Notes: a model not told the origin generated them from the sequence alone. Positions 51,699 to 62,306 are shown, counted from the stretch's first letter. The stretch: 64,000 bases of DNA from Methylobacterium sp. (GCA_020252645.1 JADCCN010000006.1:103259-167258); one strand, 5' to 3'. Program-made: numbers and translations.

Positions 51699-52056
51699 CG
51701 AGCGCACCCGTCATTGCGAGGAATGACGTGACGAAGCAATCCAGCCCCGTGTCATTCCCGACGCGGCAAAGCCGCGAGCGGGAATCCAGCCGAAGGATCA
51801 AGAAAGGTCTGGATTGCCGCGTCAGCCAATGGCTTCCTCGCAATGACGCGGCGGAAACCGGCGCGCTCATCATGGCAGGGATTGAAGGAGTTGGCGAAGT
51901 GACGAGCGCACCCGTCATTGCGAGGAACGATGTGACGAAGCAATCCAGACTTTACCGTGCCATCAAACAATTGCCGTTTCTGGATTGCCGCGTCAGCCTG
52001 CGGCTTCCTCGCAATGACGTGGGGGGGGGGGGACGGTTGCGCTCATCATGGCAGGG
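51660..52056 (+). repeat. Tandemly duplicated REP-like block between ruvA and ruvB
   Basis: Unit 1 begins inside ruvA (GCGCTCATC at 51660) and unit 2 at 51863. Both carry the ruvA 3' end, then CGTCATTGCGAGGAA (51709-51723 and 51913-51927). Each ends in the complementary arm TTCCTCGCAATGACG (51834-51848 and 52005-52019), so each is a large inverted repeat. A third partial start is at 52039-52056. Unit 1 also contains an extra insert (CATTCCCG...CGGGAATCCAG). The arms belong to a widespread bacterial intergenic palindrome type. No gene is seen in 51699-52169. Confidence 0.9.
52021..52032. repeat. Poly-G tract (12 G)
   Basis: Twelve consecutive G residues upstream of ruvB, between the repeat block and the start codon at 52170. 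A homopolymer of this length can slip during replication; sequencing error is also possible. Confidence 0.9.
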
Positions 52057-52169
52057 CTCTCCCCCTCCTCTGTCATCACCGGGCTTGCGCCGGTGATCCA
52101 GGTTCCCTTTCGCCAGTTTTCCTTTTGCCGGATTCCCGGCTCAAGACCGGGAATGATAATGGTGCGCCC

Positions 52170-53207
52170 ATGACCCGCCCCGGCCTCCTCAACCCCGAAA
52201 AGCGCGGCGACGACGTGGATCAAACGATCCGCCCGCTGCAGCTTGGCGAATTCATCGGGCAGGCGCAGGCGCAGGAGAACCTGAAGGTCTTCATTCAGGC
52301 CGCGAAGGCGCGCGGCGAGGCGCTCGACCATGTGCTCTTCGTTGGCCCGCCCGGTTTGGGCAAAACCACGCTGGCGCAGATCGTCGCGCGTGAACTCGGC
52401 GTCAATTTCCGCTCGACCTCCGGCCCGGTGATCGCGAAGGCGGGCGATCTTGCGGCGCAGCTCACCAATCTTGACGAACGGGATGTGCTCTTTATCGATG
52501 AAATCCACCGCCTCAACCCGGCGGTGGAGGAAATCCTCTATCCCGCGATGGAGGATTACCAGCTCGATCTCATCATCGGCGAGGGCCCGGCCGCACGAAG
52601 CGTGAAGATCGACCTGCCGAAATTCACGCTCGTGGGCGCCACCACGCGCGCGGGGCTTCTCACCACGCCCTTGCGTGACCGTTTCGGCATTCCCGTGCGG
52701 CTCAATTTCTACACGGTGGAGGAGCTGGAACTCATCGTCGCGCGCGGCGCGCGCGTACTCGGCATCGGCATGAGCCCGGATGGCGCGAATGAGATCGCGC
52801 GCCGCGCGCGCGGCACGCCGCGCATCGCCGGCCGTCTCCTCAGGCGCGTGCGGGATGTCGCCATCGTGGAAGGCGCGGAGAAGGTCACGCGGGCTATCGC
52901 CGACAAGGCGCTGACCATGCTCGATGTCGATTCCATCGGCCTCGATCTGATGGACAGGCGCTATCTTCTTACAATTGCAGAAAAATTCTCCGGAGGCCCC
53001 GTGGGCATCGAGACGATGGCGGCCGCGCTCTCCGAGCCGCGCGATGCCATCGAGGATATCATCGAGCCCTACCTTCTCCAGCAAGGCTTCCTGCAGCGCA
53101 CCCCGCGCGGGCGCCTGCTCACCGATGCCGCGTTCCGGCATCTGGGCATGGCCGTGCCGAGCCGCCAGCCCGCGCAGTTCGGCCTGTTCGAAGGGGAGGA
53201 GGAGTGA
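52170..53207 (+). CDS. ruvB: Holliday junction branch-migration ATPase RuvB
   Basis: A 345-residue AAA+ motor: Walker [13 protein letters not shown] (about 62), Walker [10 protein letters not shown], sensor GATTRAGLL, and a C-terminal winged helix ([15 protein letters not shown]). Start at 52170 ([15 protein letters not shown]) is family-standard; the open frame upstream runs through repeat DNA. It is 471 nt from ruvA because of the repeat block, so it may depend on read-through or on a promoter in that block. It overlaps ybgC by GTGA. Confidence 0.97.
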   Translation: MTRPGLLNPEKRGDDVDQTIRPLQLGEFIGQAQAQENLKVFIQAAKARGEALDHVLFVGPPGLGKTTLAQIVARELGVNFRSTSGPVIAKAGDLAAQLTNLDERDVLFIDEIHRLNPAVEEILYPAMEDYQLDLIIGEGPAARSVKIDLPKFTLVGATTRAGLLTTPLRDRFGIPVRLNFYTVEELELIVARGARVLGIGMSPDGANEIARRARGTPRIAGRLLRRVRDVAIVEGAEKVTRAIADKALTMLDVDSIGLDLMDRRYLLTIAEKFSGGPVGIETMAAALSEPRDAIEDIIEPYLLQQGFLQRTPRGRLLTDAAFRHLGMAVPSRQPAQFGLFEGEEE

Positions 53208-53608
53208 ACACCCTGCCCCTCCGCATCTATTACGAAGACACGGATTTTTCCGGCTTCGTCTATCACGCGCGCTACCTGCATTTTTTCGAGCGCGGGCGCA
53301 CGGAAGCCTTGCGCGCAATCGGCGTCGACCAGCGCGCGCTGTTCGAGGCCGAGGGCGGGCCTTTCGCCTTCGTGGTGCGCCACATGACCATCGATTTCAA
53401 ATCACCTGCGCGGATGGACGATCTGGTGACGGTCGAGACCAGGGTCACGAAGCTTGGCGCGGCGAGCCTGGTGATGGCGCAGGGATTGCTGCGCGGGGAC
53501 ACCGTGCTGTGCACGGCGAGGGTGGAGATCGCGCATCTCGCCGGCGGCAAGCCCCGGCGATTTCCCGCCAATCTCCGTTCGGCACTTGATTTGCTAGCCA
53601 ATCCTTAA
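53204..53608 (+). CDS. ybgC: Tol-Pal-associated acyl-CoA thioesterase YbgC
   Basis: A 134-residue hotdog-fold thioesterase: [19 protein letters not shown] contains the catalytic Asp motif. YbgC is a regular first member of tol-pal operons and acts on acyl-CoA or acyl-ACP in lipid metabolism. Starts with GTG overlapping the ruvB stop. Confidence 0.94.
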   Translation: MNTLPLRIYYEDTDFSGFVYHARYLHFFERGRTEALRAIGVDQRALFEAEGGPFAFVVRHMTIDFKSPARMDDLVTVETRVTKLGAASLVMAQGLLRGDTVLCTARVEIAHLAGGKPRRFPANLRSALDLLANP

Positions 53609-53767
53609 CCATAAGCGGGAGATGGAATCGGCTGGCCGCGCGGAGAACCTTTCCGCGCGGGGCCCGCCGTGCGCCCGCCCCAGTTTGGTCCCAAACCGCG
53701 CGCATGGACCCTTGAACGGACCACGCGGAACCGGGCTCTCGCCGGTTCGCGAAGGAAGGATAACGGA

Positions 53768-54484
53768 ATGCCCGGCGCAGAAGCCCAAGTGGATCTCTCG
53801 CTCATTGCCCTGTTCCTGCACGCCCACTTCATCGTGAAGCTGGTGATGATCGGGCTGGCGGCAGCCTCGGTCTGGTCCTGGGCGATCATCATCAACAAGA
53901 CGATTGCCCTGCGCAACATGGCAAGGAGCATGGACGAATTCGAGGATCGCTTCTGGTCCGGCCAGAGCCTCGACGAACTTTACCGCGGCCTCGCGGAGAA
54001 GACGAATGACGGCTTTGCTGCCCTCTTCATCGCGGCCATGACCGAGTGGCGCCGGGCCTTCGAGGGCTCGGGCCGCGGGTTCGCCAGTCTGCAGACCCGC
54101 ATCGACAAGGTGCTCGATGTCTCGATCTCCCGCGAGGTGGAAAGGCTCGAATCGAAGCTGCTGGTGCTCGCGACCATTGCCTCCGTCGGCCCCTATATCG
54201 GACTTTTCGGCACGGTCTTCGGCATCATGACGACCTTCCGTTCGATTGCCGCCTCCAAGAACACGTCTCTGGTGGTTGTCGCGCCGGGCATCGCGGAAGC
54301 GCTGTTCGCGACTGCGATTGCGCTGGCCGCCGCCATTCCGGCGAATATCTTCTACAACAAGTTCGTGCGCGATGCGGGCAAGATCCAGGGCCGGCTCGAG
54401 AGCTTCGCGGATGAATTCTCCGCGATCCTCTCGCGCCAGATCGACGAGCGCGCCGGCGCCATGCAGAACCGCGGCGCGGCCTGA
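53768..54484 (+). CDS. tolQ: Tol-Pal system proton channel TolQ
   Basis: A 238-residue inner-membrane protein with three helices (about 18-40, 135-160, 170-195; SVGPYIGLFGTVFGIMTTF and GIAEALFATAIALAAAIPANI). With TolR it energises TolA for outer-membrane constriction. The start at 53768 has GGAAGGA upstream; the frame is open further up but not conserved. Confidence 0.96.
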   Translation: MPGAEAQVDLSLIALFLHAHFIVKLVMIGLAAASVWSWAIIINKTIALRNMARSMDEFEDRFWSGQSLDELYRGLAEKTNDGFAALFIAAMTEWRRAFEGSGRGFASLQTRIDKVLDVSISREVERLESKLLVLATIASVGPYIGLFGTVFGIMTTFRSIAASKNTSLVVVAPGIAEALFATAIALAAAIPANIFYNKFVRDAGKIQGRLESFADEFSAILSRQIDERAGAMQNRGAA

Positions 54485-54495
54485 GGAGGAAGGGA

Positions 54496-54933
54496 ATGGC
54501 TGCCGTTTCCATGCCCGGGGGCAAGAGGCGCAAGGGGCGCAAGGCCGCTCCGATGGCCGAACTCAACATGATCCCCTTCATCGATGTGATGCTGGTGCTG
54601 CTGGTGATCTTCATGGTCGCGGCACCCCTGCTCACGGTCGGCGTGCCGGTGGATCTTCCGAAGACCGGTGCGGCCCAGCTCAACATCGAGCAGAAGCCGA
54701 TTTCCGTCACGATCGACGAACGCGGCAGGCTCTTCCTGCAGGAGAAGGAAACGACGATCGAGCGGCTCATCCCGGAGATCCAGGCCATCGCGAAGGACGG
54801 TCTTGAAGAGCGCATCTTTATTCGCGGCGCAGCCCAGGTGAATTACGGTCGCGTGGCCGAGGTTCTCGCGGCGCTCAAAGCGGGCGGCTACGCGAAGACG
54901 GCGCTCATCAACCAGCCGCAGGAACGCAGGTAA
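54496..54933 (+). CDS. tolR: Tol-Pal system protein TolR
   Basis: A 145-residue protein with a membrane helix carrying the proton-binding Asp (MIPFIDVMLVLLVIFMVA), then a periplasmic domain (VPVDLPKTGAA, VTIDERGRLFLQ, IRGAAQVNYGRVAEVLAALK). It partners TolQ, 11 nt after it. Confidence 0.96.
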   Translation: MAAVSMPGGKRRKGRKAAPMAELNMIPFIDVMLVLLVIFMVAAPLLTVGVPVDLPKTGAAQLNIEQKPISVTIDERGRLFLQEKETTIERLIPEIQAIAKDGLEERIFIRGAAQVNYGRVAEVLAALKAGGYAKTALINQPQERR

Positions 54934-54948
54934 GGGTTTCGCGAAGAC

Positions 54949-56094
54949 ATGGCGCAGAAGCTCGACACCCTCAGAAGCCTTCTCGACTGGCGCCAGCCGG
55001 GCGGGCTCGTCTCGGTCACAGGGCATGCCGCCATGCTGATCGTGGGGCTGGCCGCGTTCTCTTCCGCCAAGCCTTTCATGCCCGCGCAGGAAGGTGTCGC
55101 GGTGGATGTCATCTCCGAACGTGAGTTCAACGAGATGATGAAAGGCGACAAGAAGGGCGAGAAGCGGCCCGAGCCGCAGGCGCGCGCCGAAAGCGTCGCC
55201 GAGACCCGTCGGACCAACGAGCCGGGCACCGCGAAGAAGGATGTCGCAGCCGAACCGGCGAGGGCCGAGCCGCCGAAAGCCGAGGCAAAACCCGAGCCGC
55301 AGCGCCAGGTCGCGGCGCTGCCGCCTCCGCCGGTTCGTCCGCCCGAACTGAAGCCCGTGATGCGCCCGCCCGAACCGAAGCCCGAGGAGCCGCCGGACGA
55401 GAAGGCCGAAATCCCGACGCCGCCCAAGCGCCCGGACCCGAGGCCCGAGCCGAAAAAGGAAGAGCTCGCGAAGCTCCTCGAGCAGAAGCAACTCGAGGAC
55501 AAACGCCGCGAGGAAGCGAAAGCCGCCGAGGAGAAGCGCCAGGCCGAGGAAAACCAGAAGGCCGAAGAGAAGAAGCGCGCGGATGAACGCGCCGCTGCCG
55601 AGCGCAAGACGCGGGAGGATCGCGAGAAGCGTGAGAGGGAAGCCGCCGAGGCCAAAAGGCTGGAGGACGCGATCCGCCAGCGGCTCCTCACTTCACGCGA
55701 GGCACCCTCCTCCACCGGCGCCACGGCCGCGCAGGTGAGCCGGGAGGCGAGCCTCGGCGCCGAGAACGCCACCGGACGGCGGCTGACGCCTTCGGAACGT
55801 TCGCAGCTGATCGGCCACCTGACGGAGCAGATGAATCGCTGCCTCTCGATCCCGCCGGGGGCGATCCCGCGTTCGAAGCCCATCGTGGCGCTCACGCTTG
55901 GCCGCGACGGTTCGATTACCTCCGGCCCGACGCTCACCAACCCCATGAACGAGCCGGGCTACATGCCCTATGCGGAAGCCAATATGCGCGCCCTGCGCAA
56001 TTGCGCACCCTTCAAGATCCCCGAGCGCTTCATGGCCACCTACGAAGACTGGAAATCGCTCCGCATCGGGTTCGACCCGAGCGAAATGCAGTGA
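54949..56094 (+). CDS. tolA: Tol-Pal system protein TolA
   Basis: A 381-residue trans-periplasmic protein: membrane anchor about 20-38 (SVTGHAAMLIVGLAAF), Pro-rich and then Lys/Glu/Ala-rich coiled coil (about 70-260, EEKRQAEENQKAEEKKRADE-type), and a globular C-terminal domain (about 280-381) that contacts TolB/Pal. The low-complexity region makes BLAST matches uninformative; the operon position supports the call. Confidence 0.93.
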   Translation: MAQKLDTLRSLLDWRQPGGLVSVTGHAAMLIVGLAAFSSAKPFMPAQEGVAVDVISEREFNEMMKGDKKGEKRPEPQARAESVAETRRTNEPGTAKKDVAAEPARAEPPKAEAKPEPQRQVAALPPPPVRPPELKPVMRPPEPKPEEPPDEKAEIPTPPKRPDPRPEPKKEELAKLLEQKQLEDKRREEAKAAEEKRQAEENQKAEEKKRADERAAAERKTREDREKREREAAEAKRLEDAIRQRLLTSREAPSSTGATAAQVSREASLGAENATGRRLTPSERSQLIGHLTEQMNRCLSIPPGAIPRSKPIVALTLGRDGSITSGPTLTNPMNEPGYMPYAEANMRALRNCAPFKIPERFMATYEDWKSLRIGFDPSEMQ

Positions 56095-56106
56095 ACGAGC
56101 CGAACC

Positions 56107-57471
56107 ATGCTGAACCCGCTTCGCCTTCTTCGCCCGCCGGGCTTCCGATCCTTTGGAATTGTGTCGGGTCTTGTCGCCTGTCTTGCGGTGCCGCTTGTGA
56201 TCAGCGCCGGCGCCTTCGCGCAGGGCGCGGGCTGTAATGCCGGCACGCTCTGCATCGATCTCAACCCGCGCAACTTCAAGCCGATGCCGATCGCCATCGT
56301 CGATTTTGTGGGCGAGGCGGGAGAAGGCGCACAGGTCGCCGGCATCATCACCAACAACCTGAAGCGCTCCGGCGTGTTCGAGCCGCTCGATCGGGCGCGC
56401 TTCCCCGAGCAGAAAATCGCTTTTGATGCGATGCCGAATTTCGCCGCCTGGCAGGGCATTGGCGCGCAGGCGGTGCTGAACGGGCGCTTGGTGCGCGATG
56501 GCGGCAGGCTCGCGGTGGAATATCGCCTGTGGGAGGTCTCCACCGGCAAGGCCATTCTCGGCCAGCGCCATGGCGTGGATGCCGCCGCGTGGCGGCGGCT
56601 CGCACATCTGGCGTCGGACGCCGTGTTCGAGCGGCTGACGGGCGAGACCGGCTTCTTCGATACCCGCATCGTCTTCGTCGACGAGACCGGCCCGAAGGAC
56701 AAGCGCCGCAAGCGCCTCGCCATCATGGATCAGGACGGCGCGAATTTCATCGCGCTCTCCTCCGGTGAGGAACTGCTGGTCACCCCGCGCTATTCGCCGC
56801 GCGGGGATCGCGTGGCCTTCATGGCCTTCGGCAATGGCCGGCCGCGCGTGCAGGTGCTGGATCTTGGCACCGGCCAGCGCAATGTGATCGGGCAGGAGGG
56901 CGTGATGAGCTTCGCGCCGCGTTTCGCGCCCAATGGCGGCACGCTGGCGATGTCGATCGAGAACAACGGCCAGGCGAATATCGTGGCGGTCGATCTCGGA
57001 TCGCGCAGCATTCGCCCGCTGACCGGGGGCGGCGCGATCGACACCTCGCCCTCCTTTTCGCCCGATGGCAGCCAGATCGTCTTCGAGAGCGATCGGGGCG
57101 GCGGCCAGCAGCTCTACGTGATGGATGCGAATGGCGGCGGCGCGCGGCGCATCTCCTTCGGCGAGGGGCGCTATTCCACCCCGGTCTGGTCGCCGAAGGG
57201 CGATCTCATCGCCTTCACCAAGCAGCGCGGCGGGAATTTCGCCATCGGCATCATGAAGCCGGATGGCTCGGGCGAGCGCATCCTCACGGAAGGCTTTCAC
57301 AATGAAGGGCCGAGCTGGGCGCCGAACGGCCGCTACCTCGTGTTCTTCCGCGAGAGCGGCGCCGGCGCCAAGCTCCATATGGTGGACATCACCGGCCGGG
57401 TGGATGTGCCGATCCCCACGCCGAATTTCGCCTCCGACCCCGCCTGGTCGCCGTTGCGCTCGGCGCGATGA
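56107..57471 (+). CDS. tolB: Tol-Pal system periplasmic protein TolB
   Basis: A 454-residue beta-propeller protein with a signal peptide (about 1-40, ending GAFAQG), N-terminal domain ([31 protein letters not shown]) and repeated propeller blades ([50 protein letters not shown]). It links TolA and Pal. Confidence 0.97.
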   Translation: MLNPLRLLRPPGFRSFGIVSGLVACLAVPLVISAGAFAQGAGCNAGTLCIDLNPRNFKPMPIAIVDFVGEAGEGAQVAGIITNNLKRSGVFEPLDRARFPEQKIAFDAMPNFAAWQGIGAQAVLNGRLVRDGGRLAVEYRLWEVSTGKAILGQRHGVDAAAWRRLAHLASDAVFERLTGETGFFDTRIVFVDETGPKDKRRKRLAIMDQDGANFIALSSGEELLVTPRYSPRGDRVAFMAFGNGRPRVQVLDLGTGQRNVIGQEGVMSFAPRFAPNGGTLAMSIENNGQANIVAVDLGSRSIRPLTGGGAIDTSPSFSPDGSQIVFESDRGGGQQLYVMDANGGGARRISFGEGRYSTPVWSPKGDLIAFTKQRGGNFAIGIMKPDGSGERILTEGFHNEGPSWAPNGRYLVFFRESGAGAKLHMVDITGRVDVPIPTPNFASDPAWSPLRSAR

Positions 57472-57713
57472 GCGAGGCGAACGAGGCAAGGCGCGTTGCC
57501 GGCGGTGCGATGCGGCCGGCGTGACGTAAGGTTTGAATATCAACACTTCGTTCACCTTCTGCCGCAAAGTCGCCCCGTTAAGCCCGTCTGAAAGCGTTTC
57601 GTTAGGCTAAACAGAAGCTTTCGTTAATCCGCGCGCCTTTTACGTAATGGCGAAAAAGCGAAGGGTTCGGGCGGGCCAGTCGCGCGGCGATGCCGCTCAA
57701 TGGAGTAACTTGG

Positions 57714-58205
57714 ATGACGATGGATTTTTCGCGCCTCGCGCGTATTTTCGTGGTGTTGGCGCTGACGGCCTTCGTGGCGGCCTGCGCCTCGAACTCGACG
57801 ACCGATCCGAATGCGGCGGGCCTCGGTGGCGCGGGCACTCCGGGTTCGGTGGCGGAGTTCCAGTCGGCCTCCGTGGGCGACCGGGTGTTCTTCGATACCG
57901 ATTCCTCCGAGATCAACGCGCAGGGTCAGGCCGTTCTTGAGCGGCAGGCCTCCTGGCTCAAGCGCTACACGCGCTATTCCTTCACGCTCGAGGGCCATGC
58001 CGACGAGCGCGGCACCCGCGAATACAATTTCGCGCTGGGCGCCCGGCGCGCCGAGGCCGTGAAGAACTATCTCGTCGCCCGCGGCATTTCGGCGTCGCGC
58101 ATCCGCACCATTTCCTATGGCAAGGAGCGCCCGGTCGCGACCTGCGACGATATTTCCTGCTGGTCGCAGAATCGCCGCGTTCAAACTGTTCTGTCGGGTG
58201 GTTGA
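57714..58205 (+). CDS. pal: Peptidoglycan-associated lipoprotein Pal
   Basis: A 163-residue outer-membrane lipoprotein: signal with lipobox (VLALTAFVAAC), then an OmpA-like domain (VFFDTDSSEINAQGQAVLER, FTLEGHADERGTREYNFALG, RRAEAVKNYL). The start at 57714 is set by GGAG eight bases upstream; 57690 and 57720 are alternatives. The 242-nt gap after tolB probably holds its own promoter, but I cannot name one with confidence. Confidence 0.96.
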   Translation: MTMDFSRLARIFVVLALTAFVAACASNSTTDPNAAGLGGAGTPGSVAEFQSASVGDRVFFDTDSSEINAQGQAVLERQASWLKRYTRYSFTLEGHADERGTREYNFALGARRAEAVKNYLVARGISASRIRTISYGKERPVATCDDISCWSQNRRVQTVLSGG

Positions 58206-58268
58206 TCTCGTCGAACACCCCGTGCCCGGCGTGAAGGCCGGGCAGGAATCGGGCAGGGTCAGACCATC

Positions 58269-59120
58269 ATGACGCATTGGCTTCCCAAGGTCGCGCTGAG
58301 CCTGGGCCTCCTTCTGGGGGCCTTTGGCGTTCCGGCTTCCGCGCAGGATGCGGCCGAGATGCTGCTGCGCCTCGATCGGCTGGAGAGCGAGAACCGTCGG
58401 CTCAACGGGCAGGTCGAGGAGATGTCCTTCCAGATCCGCCGTCTGGAGGATCAACTGAAGCGCGCGCAGGCCGATTCCGATCTGCGCCTCCGCGATCTCG
58501 AGCAGGGCCGCGGCAATGCGCCCCGCACGGCGGCCCCCGCGACGCCGGGCCCGGCAGCCACGCCGCCGGCAGGCCGCCGGCAGGATGCATTCGATCCGGC
58601 AACAAGCCCGGCCGCCCCGGGCGGGCCGCGCCCCCTCACGCCGGGCCTGCCCGGCGCGGGCGATATCAGCGCGCCGCTCGATGTGACGCGCAATCCGCGC
58701 GCCGCGGTCGCGCCCCCGCCCGTCACCGGCCCCTCGGGGGATCCGCGCGCTGATTTCGAGGCCGCTCGCGCCCTGCTCGAACAAGGCAGCCATGCCGAGG
58801 CGGAAGGTGCCTTCCGCGAATTCCTGCGCGCCCACCCGCGTGATCGTCGCGTGGCGGATGCGACATTCTTCCTCGGCGAGAGCTTTCTCCTCCGCACCCG
58901 CTATCGCGAGGCGGCTGAGCAATATCTCAATGTCACGACGAAATTCTCGAAGGCTGGCCGTGCGCCAGAAGCGATGCTGAAGCTCGGGATCGCCTTGCGT
59001 GGCCTCGGGGCAAAATCCGAAGCTTGCGGGACCTTTAACCAGTTGCCGGTCAAATATCCGGATGCCTCTGCCGCCATCCGGGCGGCTGTCGAGCGGGAAA
59101 AGGTGCGCGCGCAATGCTGA
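58269..59120 (+). CDS. cpoB: Cell division coordinator CpoB (YbgF)
   Basis: A 283-residue periplasmic protein: signal peptide (about 1-25, ending ASAQD), trimeric coiled coil (LLRLDRLESENRRLNGQVEE), a Pro/Ala-rich linker, and C-terminal TPR repeats (ARALLEQGSHAEAEGAFREF, EAMLKLGIALRGLGAKSEAC). It coordinates Tol-Pal with peptidoglycan synthesis. Its stop overlaps tilS. Confidence 0.94.
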   Translation: MTHWLPKVALSLGLLLGAFGVPASAQDAAEMLLRLDRLESENRRLNGQVEEMSFQIRRLEDQLKRAQADSDLRLRDLEQGRGNAPRTAAPATPGPAATPPAGRRQDAFDPATSPAAPGGPRPLTPGLPGAGDISAPLDVTRNPRAAVAPPPVTGPSGDPRADFEAARALLEQGSHAEAEGAFREFLRAHPRDRRVADATFFLGESFLLRTRYREAAEQYLNVTTKFSKAGRAPEAMLKLGIALRGLGAKSEACGTFNQLPVKYPDASAAIRAAVEREKVRAQC

Positions 59121-60235
59121 GAATGCTGCCGGACAAGAGTGAAGAGCACCCTTCCGACAGCCTTCCGCTGACCCCGGAGGAGGCCCTGGCCCTCTTCCTC
59201 GGCGCTCTGGGCAATGACGAAACCAAAGGCTTGCTGCTCGCGGTTTCCGGCGGGCCGGATTCCATCGCCATGCTCTGCCTCGCGGCGGCTATCCGGGCCT
59301 ATCTCCCGCCGCTGGCTGTCGCGACCGTTGACCATCGGCGGAGGCCCGAAGCGGCCGAGGAGGCGAAGATGGTCGCCGGCCTCTGCAAGGAATTGAAGAT
59401 CCCGCATTGCACGCTTCCCTGGGCGGATCGTCCGAAAGCTCCCTTCAGCCAGGAGGCCGCCCGCAAGGGGCGTTATGCGCTGCTGCTCGGCCATGCCCGC
59501 GCCATCGAGGCGAGCCATGTCGTGACCGCTCACACGCTCGACGACCAAGCCGAAACCGTCCTGATGCGCATGGCGAGCGGCAGCGGCATTGGCGGCCTCG
59601 GCGCCATGCGCCCCAACGTGAAGCGCGGCCATCTCGGCCATCTGCGCCCGTTTCTCGATGTGCCGAAGTCTCGCGTGCTTGCGACCTGCGACCTGCATGG
59701 CTGGCATTTCGCGCAGGACGCCTCCAATGGCGACGAGCGCTTCAAGCGTGTGCGCCTGCGCGCCCTGATGCCCATTCTCGCCCAGGAGGGGCTGACACCG
59801 GAGCGCCTTGGCACGCTGGCCGCCCGGGCGCGCCGCACCGAGGATGCGATCGACCATGTGGTGAAGCGGATGCTCAATGAATGCCTGATCCGCCATGCCC
59901 CCGATGGCGGTGCCGTGCTCCTCAGGTCCGGTCCCTTTTACACCGAGCCGTTCGAGATCGCGATGCGCATGCTGCGCCGCTCGATGTTCGCGATCGCCAG
60001 CAGCGAAAACATGGATGCGCAAATCCCGCTTGCGAAGCTGGAAATGCTGATGCGCAACCTGCGCATGGCGATCCGCGACCAGCGGCCGTTCCGCTCCACG
60101 CTGGCCTGGGCCGTGGTGGCTCATGCCAACACGCTGATCGAAGTGCGCTCGGCCCCGCCACGCCGCGAATCGAACAAAGGAAACGCGATGCAATCGCGCG
60201 ATGCCTTGGCAAGCGCGCCCGGCGTTTCTAAATAG
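59114..60235 (+). CDS. tilS: tRNA(Ile)-lysidine synthase TilS
   Basis: A 373-residue enzyme that modifies C34 of the AUA-reading tRNA-Ile to lysidine. The PP-loop LLAVSGGPDSIAMLCLAAA (about 40) and ATVDHRRRPEA, TAHTLDDQAETVLMR and RPFLDVPKSRVLATC are conserved. The ATG at 59114 overlaps the cpoB stop; the next ATG is at 59123. This family varies in its C-terminus. Confidence 0.95.
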   Translation: MLRMLPDKSEEHPSDSLPLTPEEALALFLGALGNDETKGLLLAVSGGPDSIAMLCLAAAIRAYLPPLAVATVDHRRRPEAAEEAKMVAGLCKELKIPHCTLPWADRPKAPFSQEAARKGRYALLLGHARAIEASHVVTAHTLDDQAETVLMRMASGSGIGGLGAMRPNVKRGHLGHLRPFLDVPKSRVLATCDLHGWHFAQDASNGDERFKRVRLRALMPILAQEGLTPERLGTLAARARRTEDAIDHVVKRMLNECLIRHAPDGGAVLLRSGPFYTEPFEIAMRMLRRSMFAIASSENMDAQIPLAKLEMLMRNLRMAIRDQRPFRSTLAWAVVAHANTLIEVRSAPPRRESNKGNAMQSRDALASAPGVSK

Positions 60236-60246
60236 GGTAAGACGAA

Positions 60247-60278
60247 GGCCGCTCTTTTGCCGCATGGCAGGAGCGGCC
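60247..60278 (+). terminator. Hairpin between tilS and ftsH
   Basis: GGCCGCTC (60247-60254) pairs with GAGCGGCC (60271-60278), flanked by AA and GCCTTT. It could stop tilS transcription partially before ftsH. Confidence 0.5.
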
Positions 60279-60316
60279 GCCTTTACGAACGCGGATTGAG
60301 CGAAAGCCAGAGCCCG

Positions 60317-62239
60317 ATGAACCCCAATGTCCGGAATATCGCCCTGTGGGCGATTATCCTCCTTCTCGTCCTCGCCCTTGTCTCGGTCTTCCAGAGCCCG
60401 ACGGGCCGGCAGGCTGGCCAGGAGCTGCCCTATTCGGCCTTCCTCGATGAGGTGGAAAAGGGCCGTGTCGAGCGCATTACCGTGACCGGTGGCGAGATCC
60501 AGGGCACTTTCCGCGACACGCAGCAGGGCTTCGTGACGCTCGGGCCGGTGGATACGCGCCTGATCGAGAAGCTGCGCGAGAAGAACGTGACCACCACGTT
60601 CCGTTCGCCGAATGCCGATAATCCCTGGTATATCGGCTTCCTGCTCAACTGGCTGCCCATCATCGCGTTCATCGCGATCTGGGTCTATATGTCCCGCCAG
60701 ATGCAAAACGGGGCCGGCCGGGCCATGGGCTTCGGAAAATCGCGGGCGCGCCTCCTCACCGAGGCGCATGGCCGCGTGACCTTCGATGATGTCGCGGGCA
60801 TCGACGAGGCCAAGGAAGACCTGCAGGAAATCGTGGAATTCCTGCGCGACCCGCAGAAGTTCCAGCGTCTCGGCGGTCGCATTCCGCGCGGCGTATTGCT
60901 CGTTGGCCCGCCGGGCACCGGCAAGACGCTCACGGCCCGCGCGGTCGCGGGGGAGGCGAATGTGCCGTTCTTCACGATTTCCGGCTCGGATTTCGTGGAA
61001 ATGTTTGTCGGCGTGGGCGCATCCCGTGTCCGTGACATGTTCGCGGAAGCCAAGAAGAACGCACCCTGCATCATCTTCATCGATGAAATCGACGCGGTCG
61101 GCCGTCATCGCGGCGCCGGCCTCGGCGGCGGCAATGACGAGCGCGAGCAGACGCTGAACCAGCTCCTGGTGGAGATGGACGGATTCGAAGCCAATGAAGG
61201 CATCATCATCATCGCCGCCACCAACCGGCCGGATGTGCTCGACCCCGCGCTTCTTCGCCCGGGCCGCTTCGACCGGCAGATCGTGGTGCCGCTGCCGGAT
61301 GTGAATGGCCGCGACAAGATCCTCAAGGTGCATGCGCGCAAGGTGCCGCTGGCACCGGATGTGGACTTGCACGTGCTGGCGCGCGGCACGCCCGGCTTTT
61401 CCGGCGCGGACCTGATGAACCTCGTGAACGAAGCCGCGCTGATGGCCGCCCGCCGCAATCGCCGCCTCGTGACCATGAAGGAATTCGAGGATGCGAAGGA
61501 CAAGGTCATGATGGGCGCCGAGCGCAAGTCCATGGCCATGTCCGAGGACGAGAAGAAGCTCACCGCCTATCACGAGGCGGGCCATGCGATCATCGCGCTG
61601 AAGCTCGCGGGCCTCGATCCGATCCACAAGGCGACGATCATCCCGCGCGGCCGCGCGCTCGGCATGGTGATGACCCTGCCGGAAAGCGACCGCTACTCCT
61701 TCTCGCGCGAGAAGGCCGTGGCCCGGCTCGCCATGCTGTTCGGTGGCCGCGAGGCGGAAATCACCACCTTCGGCCCGGAAAAGGTGACGAGCGGCGCATC
61801 CGGCGATATCCAGATGGCGACACAGCTTGCCCGCTCGATGGTGATGGAATGGGGCATGAGCGAAAGGCTTGGCCGCGTCCGCTATGCCTCGAACCAGCAG
61901 GAGGTCTTCCTCGGCCATTCGGTGGCGCAGACCACCAACATGTCGGATGAAACCGCCAAGCTGATCGACCAGGAAGTGCGCAAGCTCGTCGAGGATGGCG
62001 AAACCACGGCACGCAAGATCATCCAGGAAAACAAGGATGATTTCGAAGCGGTGGCCCAGGCCCTGCTTGAATTCGAGACCCTGACGGGCGACGAACTTCG
62101 TGACCTGATGAAGGGCAAGCGCCCCGACCGGCAGGACCCGGACGAGCCCAAGACCCCCCGCGGTTCGGCCGTGCCCTCCACGGGCAAGCACAAGCCGCAG
62201 GCCCCGGATGGCGGCATGGAGCCCGCCCCGCAAGGGTGA
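60317..62239 (+). CDS. ftsH: ATP-dependent zinc metalloprotease FtsH
   Basis: A 640-residue membrane protease. Two helices (about 8-25 and 106-125) flank a periplasmic domain; Walker A GPPGTGKT at 197-204; Walker [16 protein letters not shown]; second region of homology [19 protein letters not shown]; zinc site HEAGH near residue 420. It degrades membrane proteins and regulators such as heat-shock sigma. The start at 60317 is family-standard. Confidence 0.98.
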   Translation: MNPNVRNIALWAIILLLVLALVSVFQSPTGRQAGQELPYSAFLDEVEKGRVERITVTGGEIQGTFRDTQQGFVTLGPVDTRLIEKLREKNVTTTFRSPNADNPWYIGFLLNWLPIIAFIAIWVYMSRQMQNGAGRAMGFGKSRARLLTEAHGRVTFDDVAGIDEAKEDLQEIVEFLRDPQKFQRLGGRIPRGVLLVGPPGTGKTLTARAVAGEANVPFFTISGSDFVEMFVGVGASRVRDMFAEAKKNAPCIIFIDEIDAVGRHRGAGLGGGNDEREQTLNQLLVEMDGFEANEGIIIIAATNRPDVLDPALLRPGRFDRQIVVPLPDVNGRDKILKVHARKVPLAPDVDLHVLARGTPGFSGADLMNLVNEAALMAARRNRRLVTMKEFEDAKDKVMMGAERKSMAMSEDEKKLTAYHEAGHAIIALKLAGLDPIHKATIIPRGRALGMVMTLPESDRYSFSREKAVARLAMLFGGREAEITTFGPEKVTSGASGDIQMATQLARSMVMEWGMSERLGRVRYASNQQEVFLGHSVAQTTNMSDETAKLIDQEVRKLVEDGETTARKIIQENKDDFEAVAQALLEFETLTGDELRDLMKGKRPDRQDPDEPKTPRGSAVPSTGKHKPQAPDGGMEPAPQG

Positions 62240-62306
62240 AGGCGAACCTCTTCCGATGAACATTGCCTTGGGCAGGCAGGCGTGGCGGACTTGAAACTCC
62301 GCCGCG

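Noticed and set aside
58901..62263. A 1120-codon open frame on the minus strand antisense to tilS and ftsH
   Set aside because: High-G+C genes give long open antisense frames. It is fully opposite strongly conserved genes, has a His/Arg/Glu-rich composition typical of shadows and no recognisable domain.
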